This document shows, in pieces, positions 53,761 through 63,474 of a stretch of DNA of 64,000 bases. The position numbers and the translations under genes are program-made. Where the stretch lies: positions 1 through 64,000 of the forward strand of contig NZ_FMWD01000010.1 of the NCBI RefSeq assembly GCF_900102855.1, written 5' to 3'. Position 1 is the stretch's first letter; each line of letters opens with the position of its first letter. This DNA is from Thiohalomonas denitrificans. GTDB lineage: Bacteria > Pseudomonadota > Gammaproteobacteria > Thiohalomonadales > Thiohalomonadaceae. The notes below the pieces were generated by a model, which was not told the DNA's origin, did no database searches, and worked only from the letters and a program-made list of their open reading frames with translations.

Positions 53761-54702
53761 TCAAAGCCAGTTGGTCAGCATCACACCGAGGCTGAACCGA
53801 TTGGAGTAGTGATCATAGTCAATGAGGCTTTCACCGTAGCCGGTAAACAACTGTGCATAACCGCGCATCTGATCCCCAATTGGAAAGGTCCAATCCAGTT
53901 GCAGTGCACCCCGGTTGTTACTCGCCAAATTGTTCCGAACCATGAAGCCGTAGGTCTGGGTACCTTGGTAATAGAGTCCGCTGAACTCGAAGTTTCCCAT
54001 GTATCGGTGGATATCGGGGTTGTCGTCGCCTGAGGGATCGTTTGGGTCCTCCTTTTCCGGTTCCGGTATGCGCCACCATGGCTTCAGGCTCAAATACCAA
54101 TCGCCCGACTCCATCATGAAATCGGCGTAAACCCGGTTCCAACTGCGCGACTCCCGACCAGAACGGCCATTGGACTGATGGCTGACACCGAGCCGAAAAA
54201 CTCGGCTGGTAATTCCCCCCAAGCTGACGCGATGCGGGTGGATGAGCATCAACTCAGGCTCGTAGTTGGTCTCCCGGAACGGAGACGAATAGTTGCTGTT
54301 GTAGGCCTGCCAATAGGCTACCTGGGTGTACCCGAAGGCGAATTGGGTGCCAGTGCCGAGCAGGTTGTTGGTAATCGGCACCTTGAGGCTCACCTGGAAC
54401 TTCATCTCCACTTGGTCCAGTTCATCGCCTTCGGCGTTCACGGGCCGGTCCGAGCTGTAGGCCAGTGGAAGAAGGTAAGTCGGCTTGTAAGGGGTGATGG
54501 AAAACGGATTGTCGTTGAGCCGCGACTCCAACTCGAGCCGTCGCGTGATCGCAGACTCGTGCTCGGGTTCGCTATCCGGTTCGGCAACCGCCGCTGTCGG
54601 CAACAGCGTACCTGCTAACAGTAGCAGCACCGGCGCACGCACTCGCTTTCCGTCGATCAATCGCCTGACACCCACCAATGCATTACCCCCAAACCTCGGC
54701 AT
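53761..54702 (-). CDS. pldA: Outer-membrane phospholipase A
   Basis: A 313-residue exported protein (hydrophobic VLLLLAGTLLPTAAVA, then EPDSEPEHE). The catalytic motif LGVSHQSNGRSG holds His and Ser, and SRSWNRVYAD holds the Asn of the OmpLA triad. The rest shows barrel strands (YKPTYLLPLAYSSDRPVN, EMKFQVSLKVPI) and ends SLGVMLTNWL. OmpLA hydrolyses outer-membrane phospholipids when lipid asymmetry fails. ATG 54702 has an aaggtga site; a GTG at 54714 is possible. Confidence 0.92.
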   Translation of the reverse strand: MPRFGGNALVGVRRLIDGKRVRAPVLLLLAGTLLPTAAVAEPDSEPEHESAITRRLELESRLNDNPFSITPYKPTYLLPLAYSSDRPVNAEGDELDQVEMKFQVSLKVPITNNLLGTGTQFAFGYTQVAYWQAYNSNYSSPFRETNYEPELMLIHPHRVSLGGITSRVFRLGVSHQSNGRSGRESRSWNRVYADFMMESGDWYLSLKPWWRIPEPEKEDPNDPSGDDNPDIHRYMGNFEFSGLYYQGTQTYGFMVRNNLASNNRGALQLDWTFPIGDQMRGYAQLFTGYGESLIDYDHYSNRFSLGVMLTNWL

Positions 54703-54756
54703 CCAGTAAATCACCTTTCCCCTCCTTTCCAGTAGGGAACCTCTGAAAATTCATTT

Positions 54757-54830
54757 TTCGCCACTCCCGCGAAAGCGGAAGCCCAGTAAAAATCAAACGG
54801 CTGGATTCCTGCTTTCGCGGGAATGACGAA
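54757..54830. repeat. CCCGCGAAAGCGGG-type palindromic repeat
   Basis: TTCGCCACTCCCGCGAAAGC (from 54757) and its partner arm ending GCTTTCGCGGGAATGACGAA (to 54830) form a 30-bp imperfect inverted repeat. This is the widespread TCATTCCCGCGAAAGCGGGAATCCAG intergenic repeat. The rest of the 377-bp gap is empty. Confidence 0.8.
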
Positions 54831-55091
54831 TTTATCGATGTGCCCAGTAGTGAGCGAAGATTTCCCATTCCGTGCCTCTAACCAGTGCACGGCCCGACAT
54901 ACCGGGAAGCTGCAGCAAACAGGCATCGTCCTAGCCATTTTTAGACGGTAGCAGCAAATTCGCGCGCTCTCACGACCTCATTTCGTCTTTAGACACGTTC
55001 TTGATTACCTCTGGGACACCGAGCTACAATCCGGGATCTGACCCCGAACCGCTCCCCGTTTTGTAACTATTTTTCCGATCGGAGATATCGT

Positions 55092-55703
55092 ATGTCGTCA
55101 CAGTCGCATCCCTTCGCCGAGGCCGTTGCCCTCATCGATGCCGCCAATGCCGAAGATCCCAACAAGGAAACCGTCGCCGGGGAGGAGTGGCCGAAGGAAC
55201 TCCTTTACTCCCATCGCATGGCTGACATGCTCCAACGCTATACACCCGATGCCGACGAGGCGCAGCAGTTGGCCGTACGGGCGCAGCATGTCCAGCGCTG
55301 GAAAACACCGCGCAGTGCCTATCCGATGAATCGCCAGGGCTATCACCAGTGGCGGACGGGGTTGTACAAATTTCACGCAGATACCGCGGGCGAACTGCTG
55401 CGGCGGGCCGGTTACGGCGAGGATGTCATCGAGCGGGTGAAGCAGGCTGTCGGGAAGCGGGCACTCAAGCTCAATCCCGATACCCAATTGCTGGAGGACG
55501 TAGCCGGGCTGGTATTCATCGAGCACTACATGCTGGATTTCGCGGCCAAGCACCCCGAGTATGACGAGGCCAAATGGATCGACATCATCCAAAAAACCTG
55601 GAAGAAGATGTCGGACCGGGCGCATCAATTCGCCCTTTCGGGCGGCATCAAACTGCCCGAGCCCCTGGTTCCGCTAATCCAAAAGGCCGTGGATAACGCC
55701 TGA
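55092..55703 (+). CDS. DUF4202 protein
   Basis: A 203-residue cytoplasmic protein. Motifs SHRMADMLQRYTPDADEAQQ, RAQHVQRWKTPRSAYPMNRQ, YHQWRTGLYKFHAD and LEDVAGLVFIEHYMLDF match DUF4202, a helical family with conserved His/Asp pairs that resembles HD-domain hydrolases. The substrate is unknown. A gatcggag site precedes the ATG. Monocistronic. Confidence 0.88.
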   Translation: MSSQSHPFAEAVALIDAANAEDPNKETVAGEEWPKELLYSHRMADMLQRYTPDADEAQQLAVRAQHVQRWKTPRSAYPMNRQGYHQWRTGLYKFHADTAGELLRRAGYGEDVIERVKQAVGKRALKLNPDTQLLEDVAGLVFIEHYMLDFAAKHPEYDEAKWIDIIQKTWKKMSDRAHQFALSGGIKLPEPLVPLIQKAVDNA

Positions 55704-55869
55704 TATTCGCCGCCAGCAGCATCCGAGCGGTGCCGGCATTCGGCCCGCCTTGCCTCCAGTATACCTGAGACCATTACCCGCAAATGACTCACACTTGTCA
55801 CCAACCGTCCTGATTCTTCACCCGGTTGGCGGCTAGAGTTTACGACAGGAGTGAACAAGGAGCGGGCAA

Positions 55870-56799
55870 TTGGCTTACCTGGGAGAATATCTGCTCTTTG
55901 TAGCAGAAACGATCACTATAGTTGCGGCCGTGTTCGCCCTTGTGGTGCTGACTGCTCGGGCGTTGCGGCAATCCCGAGAAGATGGGGCGAGGCTGCAGAT
56001 ACGGCATCTGAACCCCCGATACCGCCAACTCGCAACCCGAATCGAGGCCGCCAGTCTTCCAAAAAGAGAACTGAAACGGCTGCTGCCCCACCGTGGACGT
56101 CAGGAGAGAAAGGCACGACGGGTTTTCGTGATCCGCTTCACTGGGGATCTACGAGCCAGCGCCGTCAGGAGCCTACGCGAAGAGGTGACCGCCATCCTCT
56201 CCACCCGGCAGGAGGGGGATAGCGTAGTGGTCTGCCTGGAAAGCCTTGGCGGTGTCGTCGCCTCCTACGGGCTCGCGGCCTCCCAGCTGACCCGCCTGCG
56301 GGACAACGGTCTGCCGCTCACGGTTTGTGTGGACCGGGTGGCCGCCTCCGGCGGTTACATGATGGCCGCCGTGGCCGATCACCCTGTCGCCGCGCCGTTC
56401 GCCATCGTCGGCTCGATTGGGGTGGTGGCGCAGCTACCCAATTTCCATCGCCTGCTAAAGCAGCACAACATAGACTTCGAGCAGTTCCAGGCCGGCGCCT
56501 ACAAACGCACCGTCACACTCTTCGGCGAAACCAGTGACGAAGACCGCCGCAAGCTCCAGAGCCAAGTGGATGAGACTTTCGAACTCTTCCAGTCGTTCCT
56601 GATCCGATACCGTCCCAGGCTGGACCTCCAGCGAGTCGCCACCGGAGAATACTGGTACGGCAGCCGTGCCGAAGAGCTGGGGCTAATCGACGAGATCGGG
56701 ACCAGCGACGATCACCTGTTAGCGCTCAGCCGGGAGGCCGAGCTGTACGAATTGAATTACCGCTTGCCGCCTCAGCGACGTCGCTGGCTATTCCGGTAG
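55870..56799 (+). CDS. sohB: SohB-like S49 inner-membrane protease
   Basis: A 309-residue protein with one N-terminal membrane segment (FVAETITIVAAVFALVVLTA) and an S49 peptidase domain. The catalytic Ser is in DRVAASGGYMMA, the Lys in AGAYKRTVTLFGE, and YWYGSRAEELGLIDEIG closes the domain. SohB/SppA enzymes cleave signal peptides or membrane fragments. It starts with TTG at 55870 after an aaggag site. Slightly shorter than E. coli SohB, lacking part of the linker. Confidence 0.9.
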   Translation: MAYLGEYLLFVAETITIVAAVFALVVLTARALRQSREDGARLQIRHLNPRYRQLATRIEAASLPKRELKRLLPHRGRQERKARRVFVIRFTGDLRASAVRSLREEVTAILSTRQEGDSVVVCLESLGGVVASYGLAASQLTRLRDNGLPLTVCVDRVAASGGYMMAAVADHPVAAPFAIVGSIGVVAQLPNFHRLLKQHNIDFEQFQAGAYKRTVTLFGETSDEDRRKLQSQVDETFELFQSFLIRYRPRLDLQRVATGEYWYGSRAEELGLIDEIGTSDDHLLALSREAELYELNYRLPPQRRRWLFR

Positions 56800-56947
56800 C
56801 GAAGCGAGAGGAAAGAATCGGGGAATAGAAGAAGAACGCTACCGAGTAGCACCGACGGTGACAATCCACCTGCGAGCTATATATCTATATCGGAGATTCT
56901 GATGGAACTCAACCACCGCTCTAACGAACCGAATAACTGTACGCAGC

Positions 56948-57700
56948 CTATTTCCGATGCGCAATCTCATATTCTTTACATGTAGCCAGGATTTTGTCGA
57001 CTCCGCAATCTATTTTGTTAATAAAGGCAACTCCGTCCCACGAGCCACTCTTAATTTTCATTTCCATACGTTCATCAGCTATTTCAATCTCCCAATCCCC
57101 CAAACCGTCTCCAAACAGTTGATTCAACTCCTTCCCTCTCTCTCTCCACACACCATCATAACCATCTGAAATATTCTTTCCCGAGCATACCCTTACATTC
57201 TCGCCCGCATGACACTTGGAACCAAACTTAATAGCACTCATCTTCTTCATGTATCTGGGATTATATGCTCCAACACGTATACTCACCTCCTCGTCACAAA
57301 CAATTTCCTTATGTGTACCCCGCGGGTGCGGCCAGTAATCTAAAAACGGCCTGTCAAATTCGATTTCTATATCCACCCCTAATACCTGTCCCGCACCTTT
57401 TTTGCCAGAGATGCGAAACGAGCCACCCCGCTTCCTTATTGCCCTGCTGACATCAGAGTTTAGGCAGAGGGCGGAACGCCAAAAGAAAGCAACAAGAACA
57501 AACAGAGTTAAGATCGATATCGTATCTAGAATATCCGGCGCATCAGATAACGTAACAGACGAAGAACTCTCCACAAAAGCATTTTGCATCCATGCCAGTA
57601 GTACCAGAACACTTCCTATTGCTAATACGTAGAGTAAAAACCAAGCTACCGCTAACAATGGGGCCGGAACGGCCAACCTACAACCGAACATAGCCTTCAC
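56948..57700 (-). CDS. Orphan membrane protein
   Basis: A 250-residue protein with two membrane segments (about 15-38, LLAVAWFLLYVLAIGSVLVL; and about 60-80) followed by a soluble Cys-containing domain (ISGKKGAGQVLGVDIEIEFD, SAIKFGSKCHAGENVRVCSG). No family is recognised. The gene is visibly more AT-rich than its surroundings, uses codons rare elsewhere in the window (ATA, AGA, TTA), and lies beside a pseudogene, which together suggest horizontal acquisition. Confidence 0.6.
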   Translation of the reverse strand: MKAMFGCRLAVPAPLLAVAWFLLYVLAIGSVLVLLAWMQNAFVESSSSVTLSDAPDILDTISILTLFVLVAFFWRSALCLNSDVSRAIRKRGGSFRISGKKGAGQVLGVDIEIEFDRPFLDYWPHPRGTHKEIVCDEEVSIRVGAYNPRYMKKMSAIKFGSKCHAGENVRVCSGKNISDGYDGVWRERGKELNQLFGDGLGDWEIEIADERMEMKIKSGSWDGVAFINKIDCGVDKILATCKEYEIAHRK

Positions 57701-57838
57701 AATTCACAACTCGGTCTCCAGCCGCAGCGCTTAAGCCCCAATCTCTGTAGGCCAAAAAATGATTTCGAAGAAATAAATTCATAGCCATATAGTTACTAAT
57801 TATCCAGTGTTTTTATCGTTGAGGTAAGTACTGCGACG

Positions 57839-58539
57839 CTAAGAGCAACCCACACCGCCCGGTTCAATGGAACGCGGGAAGCCGAACAGGTAGTTTGCAC
57901 GCGGGACGTAGCCGTAGGTCCCTACCGAGGTCGCCGGTTGCGTGTGGTTGCCTTGTGCGAGCCCCATCATGTGGGCAAGGGCGCTGTACTCGGCAAAATA
58001 TCCGAGGGTACCGGCATGGAACATGTCGCCCAGGATCTCTTCGCGGGTGAGGCCGGCAATGATCGCCTGGTCCTGGCTTTCAAGCGTGGTTTTGGTGCTC
58101 TCCAGTCTGGCCTGCACATCGGTAAGGGCCTTCGGCGAGACGCTGCCGCCGGCCACGGCGATGGAGAGATAGGAGCCGGCGACGATGGGAGAGCGGTAGC
58201 TCTTGGTCCCGAAACAGGGTCGGTCACCTCGAAGGCGAAATCCAGGTCTTCGCCCAAACTCATGGCGTTGCCGGTCAGCTTGAGCTCACCGTCCACCCTG
58301 ATCTCCGGCACCACTTCGATGAGATAGCTGGGGATGGATTGGGGGAGTTGGCTGATATCGGTGATCTCCCCCTCTGGCATCAGGCTGGCCAGGGCCTCTT
58401 CATCGGCCGCGGTGGCCGGGCGGAAGCTCAAGGTGACCTTGTGGTTATTGACCGCAGCCCAGGGGAAGTTAACGCGGTTCATCAGATAGCCGAACAGGTC
58501 GGTACCCTGCCGATAGCGCCTGTGAGACCGGCTGGGTAT
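57839..58539 (-). pseudogene. Frameshifted fragment of a larger exported protein
   Basis: The minus strand carries two frames that read as one protein if a single base is restored near 58210. The first part runs KVTLSFRPATAADEEALASL ... DLDFAFEVTDPV; the second continues FGTKSYRSPIVAGSYLSIAV ... YVPRANYLFGFPRSIEPGG. There is no start: the first frame opens after a stop at 58540-58542 in mid-domain. The text resembles the C-terminal part of large secreted proteins with transglutaminase-like regions; I am unsure of the family. Confidence 0.6.
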
Positions 58540-58714
58540 TTACACTATATCTCCTGCATGAACCAACTGATAAGCCCGCATATCCTCTTCGACGCCATTT
58601 TATCACCTGGAAACCCATCAGGGGAGCCGCTATTAATTGGGGAACACTCTTCCCGTGTAGACCGCGGATGCAGAGAAACCCGGAAGGGAAAGACGGACTG
58701 ACAAGGAGGTCAGC

Positions 58715-59557
58715 ATGAAAACAAGCGCGATAATCACACTCGTGGCGGCTCTGGGTATTTCGATGGGCCTGATCGCTCAAGAGGAAAACGAAACGCAAAG
58801 GGAAGCCGCCCAGGGCGTAACCCCCGATGATACCCAGCAACTCATCAACGATTGGCCGGATGTCTCGAAAGAGGCAGCCAATACCATGACCGAGAAATAC
58901 GGCCAGCCGGATGAGGCGACGCCGACAATGCTCGTCTGGCACAACAACGGGCCGTGGCTAAGGACCATCGTCTACAAGGAAGAAATCGACCACGACTTCC
59001 CGGTACCTCATAAAGACGTGCTTGAGCAGTTCGTCAGCTATGAGGTTCCACCTGACAAGTTTGACGACCTGGCGGAGTACGACGGCAGCGTGATCGCCGA
59101 ACGTACCAAGGGCGAGCTCTCTGCGCGCTGCGACAAGGAGGCGGCGAATTATCTTGCGATCAATCTCGCCGACGATGTGGTCAAGGGCGAAAGGAGCGTC
59201 GAGGAGGCACGCGAATTCTACGCAGAAACCATAAAGGAGTTGATGCAGGGAGAAAAACCGGAATACACCACTGCACTGCTTTTCGATCCGCCTCCCGTCC
59301 GCCAAGCGCGCGACAGTGATGAGCGTGCAATCTCCGTCGCAGAGCTCGAACAGCTTCGCCAGGGAGAAATGGAAGGTGCCGAAATCGCCACCTTCTCAGA
59401 GTTGGACAAGGACGACAGTGGTGACATTAGCCGCCAAGAGGCAGAGGACAACCAGCGCCTGAGCGACGCCTGGGAGCAATTCGACCTCGATGACAACGAC
59501 CGGCTCGACCCTGCTGAGTTCAGCGCTTTTGAGGCAGAGACAAAAGATCAGCAGTAG
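58715..59557 (+). CDS. Secreted EF-hand protein
   Basis: A 280-residue protein with a signal peptide (MKTSAIITLVAALGISMGLI-AQEE). Residues 30-200 are a charged helical domain of unknown type (WPDVSKEAANTMTEKYGQPD). The C-terminus has two EF-hand loops, DKDDSGDISRQE and DLDDNDRLDPAE, which should bind calcium. An acaaggagg site precedes the ATG. Likely a periplasmic or surface calcium-binding protein; monocistronic. Confidence 0.8.
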   Translation: MKTSAIITLVAALGISMGLIAQEENETQREAAQGVTPDDTQQLINDWPDVSKEAANTMTEKYGQPDEATPTMLVWHNNGPWLRTIVYKEEIDHDFPVPHKDVLEQFVSYEVPPDKFDDLAEYDGSVIAERTKGELSARCDKEAANYLAINLADDVVKGERSVEEAREFYAETIKELMQGEKPEYTTALLFDPPPVRQARDSDERAISVAELEQLRQGEMEGAEIATFSELDKDDSGDISRQEAEDNQRLSDAWEQFDLDDNDRLDPAEFSAFEAETKDQQ

Positions 59558-59924
59558 CCGATTATCGAAGCGGTCTGCGCCAACACGGCGCAGGCCGTTA
59601 CGAATCCGTTGTCCATCCTACCTCCGACTGGGCCTCAGTCGATCGCGACCTTTGGAGCTCAACAGATTCATCTCGTTCTGATTCCACAGCTTTCACACCG
59701 AAACAGATGTCTCCACGGCGACTGAACCGATCATGGATAATCAAGACCACAGAGAGAACATAGGTGTGGTGTTACCCAAGGCATGGCGCTCTCCTGGTCG
59801 GGGTTTGCGGACCCATTTTGGCCGTTAGTAGACGGGGCAAACGAGAAGCAGCGAGCAGAAACAGACGAACAATCGGAAAGGCCTGCTGCTGTTGGTTCGA
59901 TAACGGCCGAACTCGGATTCAGGT
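59558..59924. other. Convergent intergenic region
   Basis: A 367-bp gap. A single CCACAGAGAGAACATAGG arm of the CCACAGAG repeat family lies near 59750. No gene or clear terminator is seen. Confidence 0.4.
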
Positions 59925-62870
59925 TCAGCGTGCAGCCGGATGACTTCTAAACGGGTGTGGCTGGCAACTTGTCCTCTCGAGCCATTCAGCCGTCTGCTCC
60001 GAAGGAATCGGCCGCGAAAAGTAAAAGCCCTGGACATATTCGCAGCCAAAACGGCGGAGGAGTTGCAACTGCTCAATCTCCTCCACCCCTTCTGCGATCA
60101 CGGTCATGCGCAGGTGCCGTGCGATGGCAAGGACGGCCTCGACGATGCCCCGGTGTTCGTCACCCTGAAGCAGGTTGCTGGTGAATCGGCGATCGATCTT
60201 CAAGGCGTCGAATGGGAACTCATGCAGATAGCTCAATGAAGAGTAACCGGTTCCAAAGTCATCGATGTAGAGGCGGACGCCGAGCTTGCGAAGAGCCTCC
60301 AATGTTTTCCGCACGTGGTGCGAACCTTCCATGAGGACGCTTTCCGTAATCTCCAGGGCCAGACAGTTCCCCGGCAACCCGGCTCTACGGAGCGCCCCTT
60401 CCACCTGCTCCAGCAGATCCATCTGTGCGAATTGTACGGCTGAGAGGTTGACGCTGACGTAGGGTTTAGAGCGGTGGGGCGATCGCTTACGCCACTGTGC
60501 CGCCTGGCGACATGCCTGCTCAAGAACGTGCCGGCCAATGTCGTGAATCAGCCCGGTCTCTTCGGCCACAGGGATAAATTCCGCAGGCGACACCAGCCCG
60601 CGTTCGGGATGGCGCCAGCGTATCAGCGCCTCGAACCCCTGGAGTCTCTCATCCTGGGTCGCCAGAATGGGCTGGAAATAGACTTCGAATTCACTCCGTT
60701 CAGCGGCTCGGCGCAATTCGCTTTCGAGAGTGAGTCTCGCCAGGGCCCGCCCATGCATGGTCTCGTCGAAAATAGCTGTCTGACCCGAACCGAACTGTTT
60801 GGCTTGATACATGGCTGTATCGGCCTCTCGCAGCAGGTCTGAGACGTCCCGATGCTCCTCATGAGCCAGGGCGACGCCGATACTAGCTGTTGTAAACACC
60901 TCATGGCCTCTAACCAAAAAAGGCTTGGCCAGGGCCTGGTGTATCCGGTTAGCAATAGCGAAAGCACCCTCCGCGCTCCCGAGCGCCTCGAGCAACACTG
61001 TGAATTCATCGCCCCCCAGCCGTGAGACGGTATCGCCGGGCCGAACGCATTCGGAAAGGCGTTCTGCCACCGACCTGAGGACCTCATCGCCTGCGGTGTG
61101 ACCGAGACTGTCATTGATATTCTTGAAGCGTTCCAGGTCGAAATAGAGTACTGCGAATGGTTTGCCTCTAGAATGGCGTCCGATGGCTTGGGCCAGCCGG
61201 TCCATGAACAGCGCCCGGTTGGGCAATTGCGTCAAGTCGTCGTAGAACGCTGCCCGACGTAGCTGCTCTTCGGTGCTGTAGCGCTGAATGATCCCGCCCA
61301 GAGTGTGTGCGATAGCCTTCAGAAAGCGCTCCTCTTCCGGACTTCGGGTGTGGCCGTGGTCGACGTAGAGCGTCAGGACACCCAAGAGCGAGTCGCCGGA
61401 CAGTATCGGAAGGCAGTAGTGCCCATGGGGTTGCATGCCGGGGAAGAAGTTGTCGTGCCGGTGGTCAATGCAATCGGCAAACACGACTTTACGAGCCTCT
61501 GCGGTACGACCACAGAGGCAATGCCCGAAAGCAATCCGGCCGCAGCCGGAGGTTACCGACTCCAAGAGGCCTCGATGCGATACCAGTTCCAGTTCGTCAT
61601 CTTTGGAGGCCAGGAATATGCCCCCTTTCGATTGTAGAGACAGCCAGGGCGTAGACAGGATGATGTCGAGGCTTCGGTCGAGCTTGCGGGGGAAGTCGAG
61701 CGGTTCCATAGACAGTTCGAGCAAACGTGCGATGATCTGCTGCGAGGTGTAATCCCGCTCGATCTTTTCCGCAGCCGCCTTTCGTGCAGTGATATCGCGA
61801 ATGAAGGCCGCGTGGGAGCCGATTTCCGAGTCGAGGGGAGAGATGGAGAGCTCCACCGGGAACCGCCGGCCTTCGCGGTGGGTAGCCGTGGCCTCGACAT
61901 GTTTTTTCGAAAAACCTTCCGGTAAAAGGCGGTGGGTGTCGGGATGCCCCTCCCGTCCGAGAATGCTATCCAGCTCTTGGCCGATAATGTCCTCCTCCTT
62001 CCAGCCAAACAGCGTCTCGGCTCCGGGGTTCCAGCCGGTGATGCGACGTTCCTGATCGAATGTGACGATGGCATCGAGTGAACCCTGGACGATTGCCTTG
62101 ATTCGATCGTCCTGCGCCTCCAACTCTTTGTAAGCCACATCGCGCTCGCGTATCCGTACCCCCAGCTGGCGACCTCCATACTGGATCCCGGCGAGACCGA
62201 ACAGCCAAAGCAGGCCATAGCCGATTCCCAGGGTGGCGTGTTCGGCTTCTGCGAAGGCCTGGTCAAATGGCACAGAGAGGCTTACGCCCCCAATTAAATC
62301 CCCGGGCTTGACGCCCTGTTCTGCATGGCATTTCAGACAGGAGGGTTCGGCCCACCGGGCCTTCATGACTCGGAGTATCGGGCCCGAGTCGGTCTGAAGT
62401 GTCTTGGAAACCTCGTCTGCTCGGCTCTTTGCGAGTTCGAGAAGTGCCTTCTTTTCCCAAGGGTCGGGGCGGTTAGCCCGGTTGAGGGGAGCTAGGCTCG
62501 TCAGGCGCCCGTGGACTTCCCGTGGGTCGCCGGTCTTATAGTACTTCTTCAGCAAGGTTGCTGGGTTGACCAGGGTCAGAATGCGGCCATCCGGCGTAGT
62601 GATATCCCGGTCGGAGAGCTTTGCCAGGTAAGGGTCGGGCCGGGTCTCTTTATCCACCTCGATGTAAATGCCGCCCTGGGCAATAGCCCAATGGGAGAGC
62701 GTTTCGCCTTTAGCAAAGGCCGTCTGGATCTCGCGGTAGGCCTGATCGTGGACATGTCCGTTGATTTGACGCAGGTTCCACGCGAAAAGCAGCCAGACGG
62801 CGACGCTCCACGCGATGAACAGGGTCATGGTCCAATGCCGTAACTGCAATCGCCGGTATACGGACGTCAT
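59925..62870 (-). CDS. Heme-binding GGDEF-EAL protein (DUF3365-PAS-GAF-GGDEF-EAL)
   Basis: A 981-residue membrane protein. An N-terminal membrane segment (MTLFIAWSVAVWLLFAWNL) precedes a periplasmic DUF3365/Tll0287-like domain with one heme site CLKCH near residue 178, and a second membrane segment follows (about 215-235). Then come PAS (about 250-370), GAF (about 390-540), GGDEF (RLGGDEFTVLL; ERFKNINDSLGHTAGDE) and EAL (FEALIRWRHPERG, DDFGTGYSSLSYL) domains. Both catalytic motifs look intact, so it could make or degrade cyclic di-GMP in response to redox state or a heme ligand. Confidence 0.92.
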   Translation of the reverse strand: MTSVYRRLQLRHWTMTLFIAWSVAVWLLFAWNLRQINGHVHDQAYREIQTAFAKGETLSHWAIAQGGIYIEVDKETRPDPYLAKLSDRDITTPDGRILTLVNPATLLKKYYKTGDPREVHGRLTSLAPLNRANRPDPWEKKALLELAKSRADEVSKTLQTDSGPILRVMKARWAEPSCLKCHAEQGVKPGDLIGGVSLSVPFDQAFAEAEHATLGIGYGLLWLFGLAGIQYGGRQLGVRIRERDVAYKELEAQDDRIKAIVQGSLDAIVTFDQERRITGWNPGAETLFGWKEEDIIGQELDSILGREGHPDTHRLLPEGFSKKHVEATATHREGRRFPVELSISPLDSEIGSHAAFIRDITARKAAAEKIERDYTSQQIIARLLELSMEPLDFPRKLDRSLDIILSTPWLSLQSKGGIFLASKDDELELVSHRGLLESVTSGCGRIAFGHCLCGRTAEARKVVFADCIDHRHDNFFPGMQPHGHYCLPILSGDSLLGVLTLYVDHGHTRSPEEERFLKAIAHTLGGIIQRYSTEEQLRRAAFYDDLTQLPNRALFMDRLAQAIGRHSRGKPFAVLYFDLERFKNINDSLGHTAGDEVLRSVAERLSECVRPGDTVSRLGGDEFTVLLEALGSAEGAFAIANRIHQALAKPFLVRGHEVFTTASIGVALAHEEHRDVSDLLREADTAMYQAKQFGSGQTAIFDETMHGRALARLTLESELRRAAERSEFEVYFQPILATQDERLQGFEALIRWRHPERGLVSPAEFIPVAEETGLIHDIGRHVLEQACRQAAQWRKRSPHRSKPYVSVNLSAVQFAQMDLLEQVEGALRRAGLPGNCLALEITESVLMEGSHHVRKTLEALRKLGVRLYIDDFGTGYSSLSYLHEFPFDALKIDRRFTSNLLQGDEHRGIVEAVLAIARHLRMTVIAEGVEEIEQLQLLRRFGCEYVQGFYFSRPIPSEQTAEWLERTSCQPHPFRSHPAAR

Positions 62871-63200
62871 TACCCCCCCTCACTCCTGTTTTCCCGGGTG
62901 TTACAGCTCTGAACTGGGCTGCTTTATTGTTATTCGGAAGGAGCTAAGCCCTAACTGTATCTTTTTTTCGCGATCGTCCCCAACTTTCAGTATGGACTGC
63001 AAATTTAAAAAAAAATGTTACAAATTATTGCAGGTAGTATGATTCCATAAAAAACGAATTGGGGTTGGAGTTCTGAGGAATCCTCACGATTGTAATGGTA
63101 ACTAACTGACTGGAAAAGAAAAGAGGGGTGGATATGCACCTCCTGACGTGATCTTCTTGCGGTTGCGAAGCCCAAGAAGACCTGGAAAAAGGAGCCGAAG
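62871..63200. other. Intergenic region
   Basis: A 330-bp gap between the GGDEF-EAL gene and the IS4 remnant. It is AT-rich around 62950-63060 and presumably holds the GGDEF-EAL promoter. No gene seen. Confidence 0.4.
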
Positions 63201-63474
63201 ATGCATGCCACCGTTGTCCTTGATACGTGCCTCACCGGCCGGTGTCAAACGATGCATGCCGCTCGTTATGCTGTCCGAAAGGTCGCCGTTGGATCAGCTT
63301 TGGCCCAGCGGTATGTGACTGCGACAGCTCTCGGCCGCGGTATTACCGGGGAAGTGAGAGAGAAGCATTGCATCAAACGAACGGATCGTTTGGCTGGCAA
63401 TGAACACCTGCGGCAGCAAGCGCCGGTTGTGTACCAGGAGATGGCTCAATGGATTCTGAGCGGGACTGCCCGTC
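63201..63474 (+). pseudogene. Truncated IS4-family transposase
   Basis: About 90 residues read MHATVVLDTCLTGRCQTMHA, then ALGRGITGEVREKHCIKRTD, RLAGNEHLRQQAP and MAQWILSGTARPV. This is the N-terminal DNA-binding part of IS4-family transposases (ALGR...KH.IKR.DRL.GN). Homology stops at about 63474, where unrelated sequence begins; the DDE catalytic core is missing. A ggagccgaag site precedes the ATG. Confidence 0.7.
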
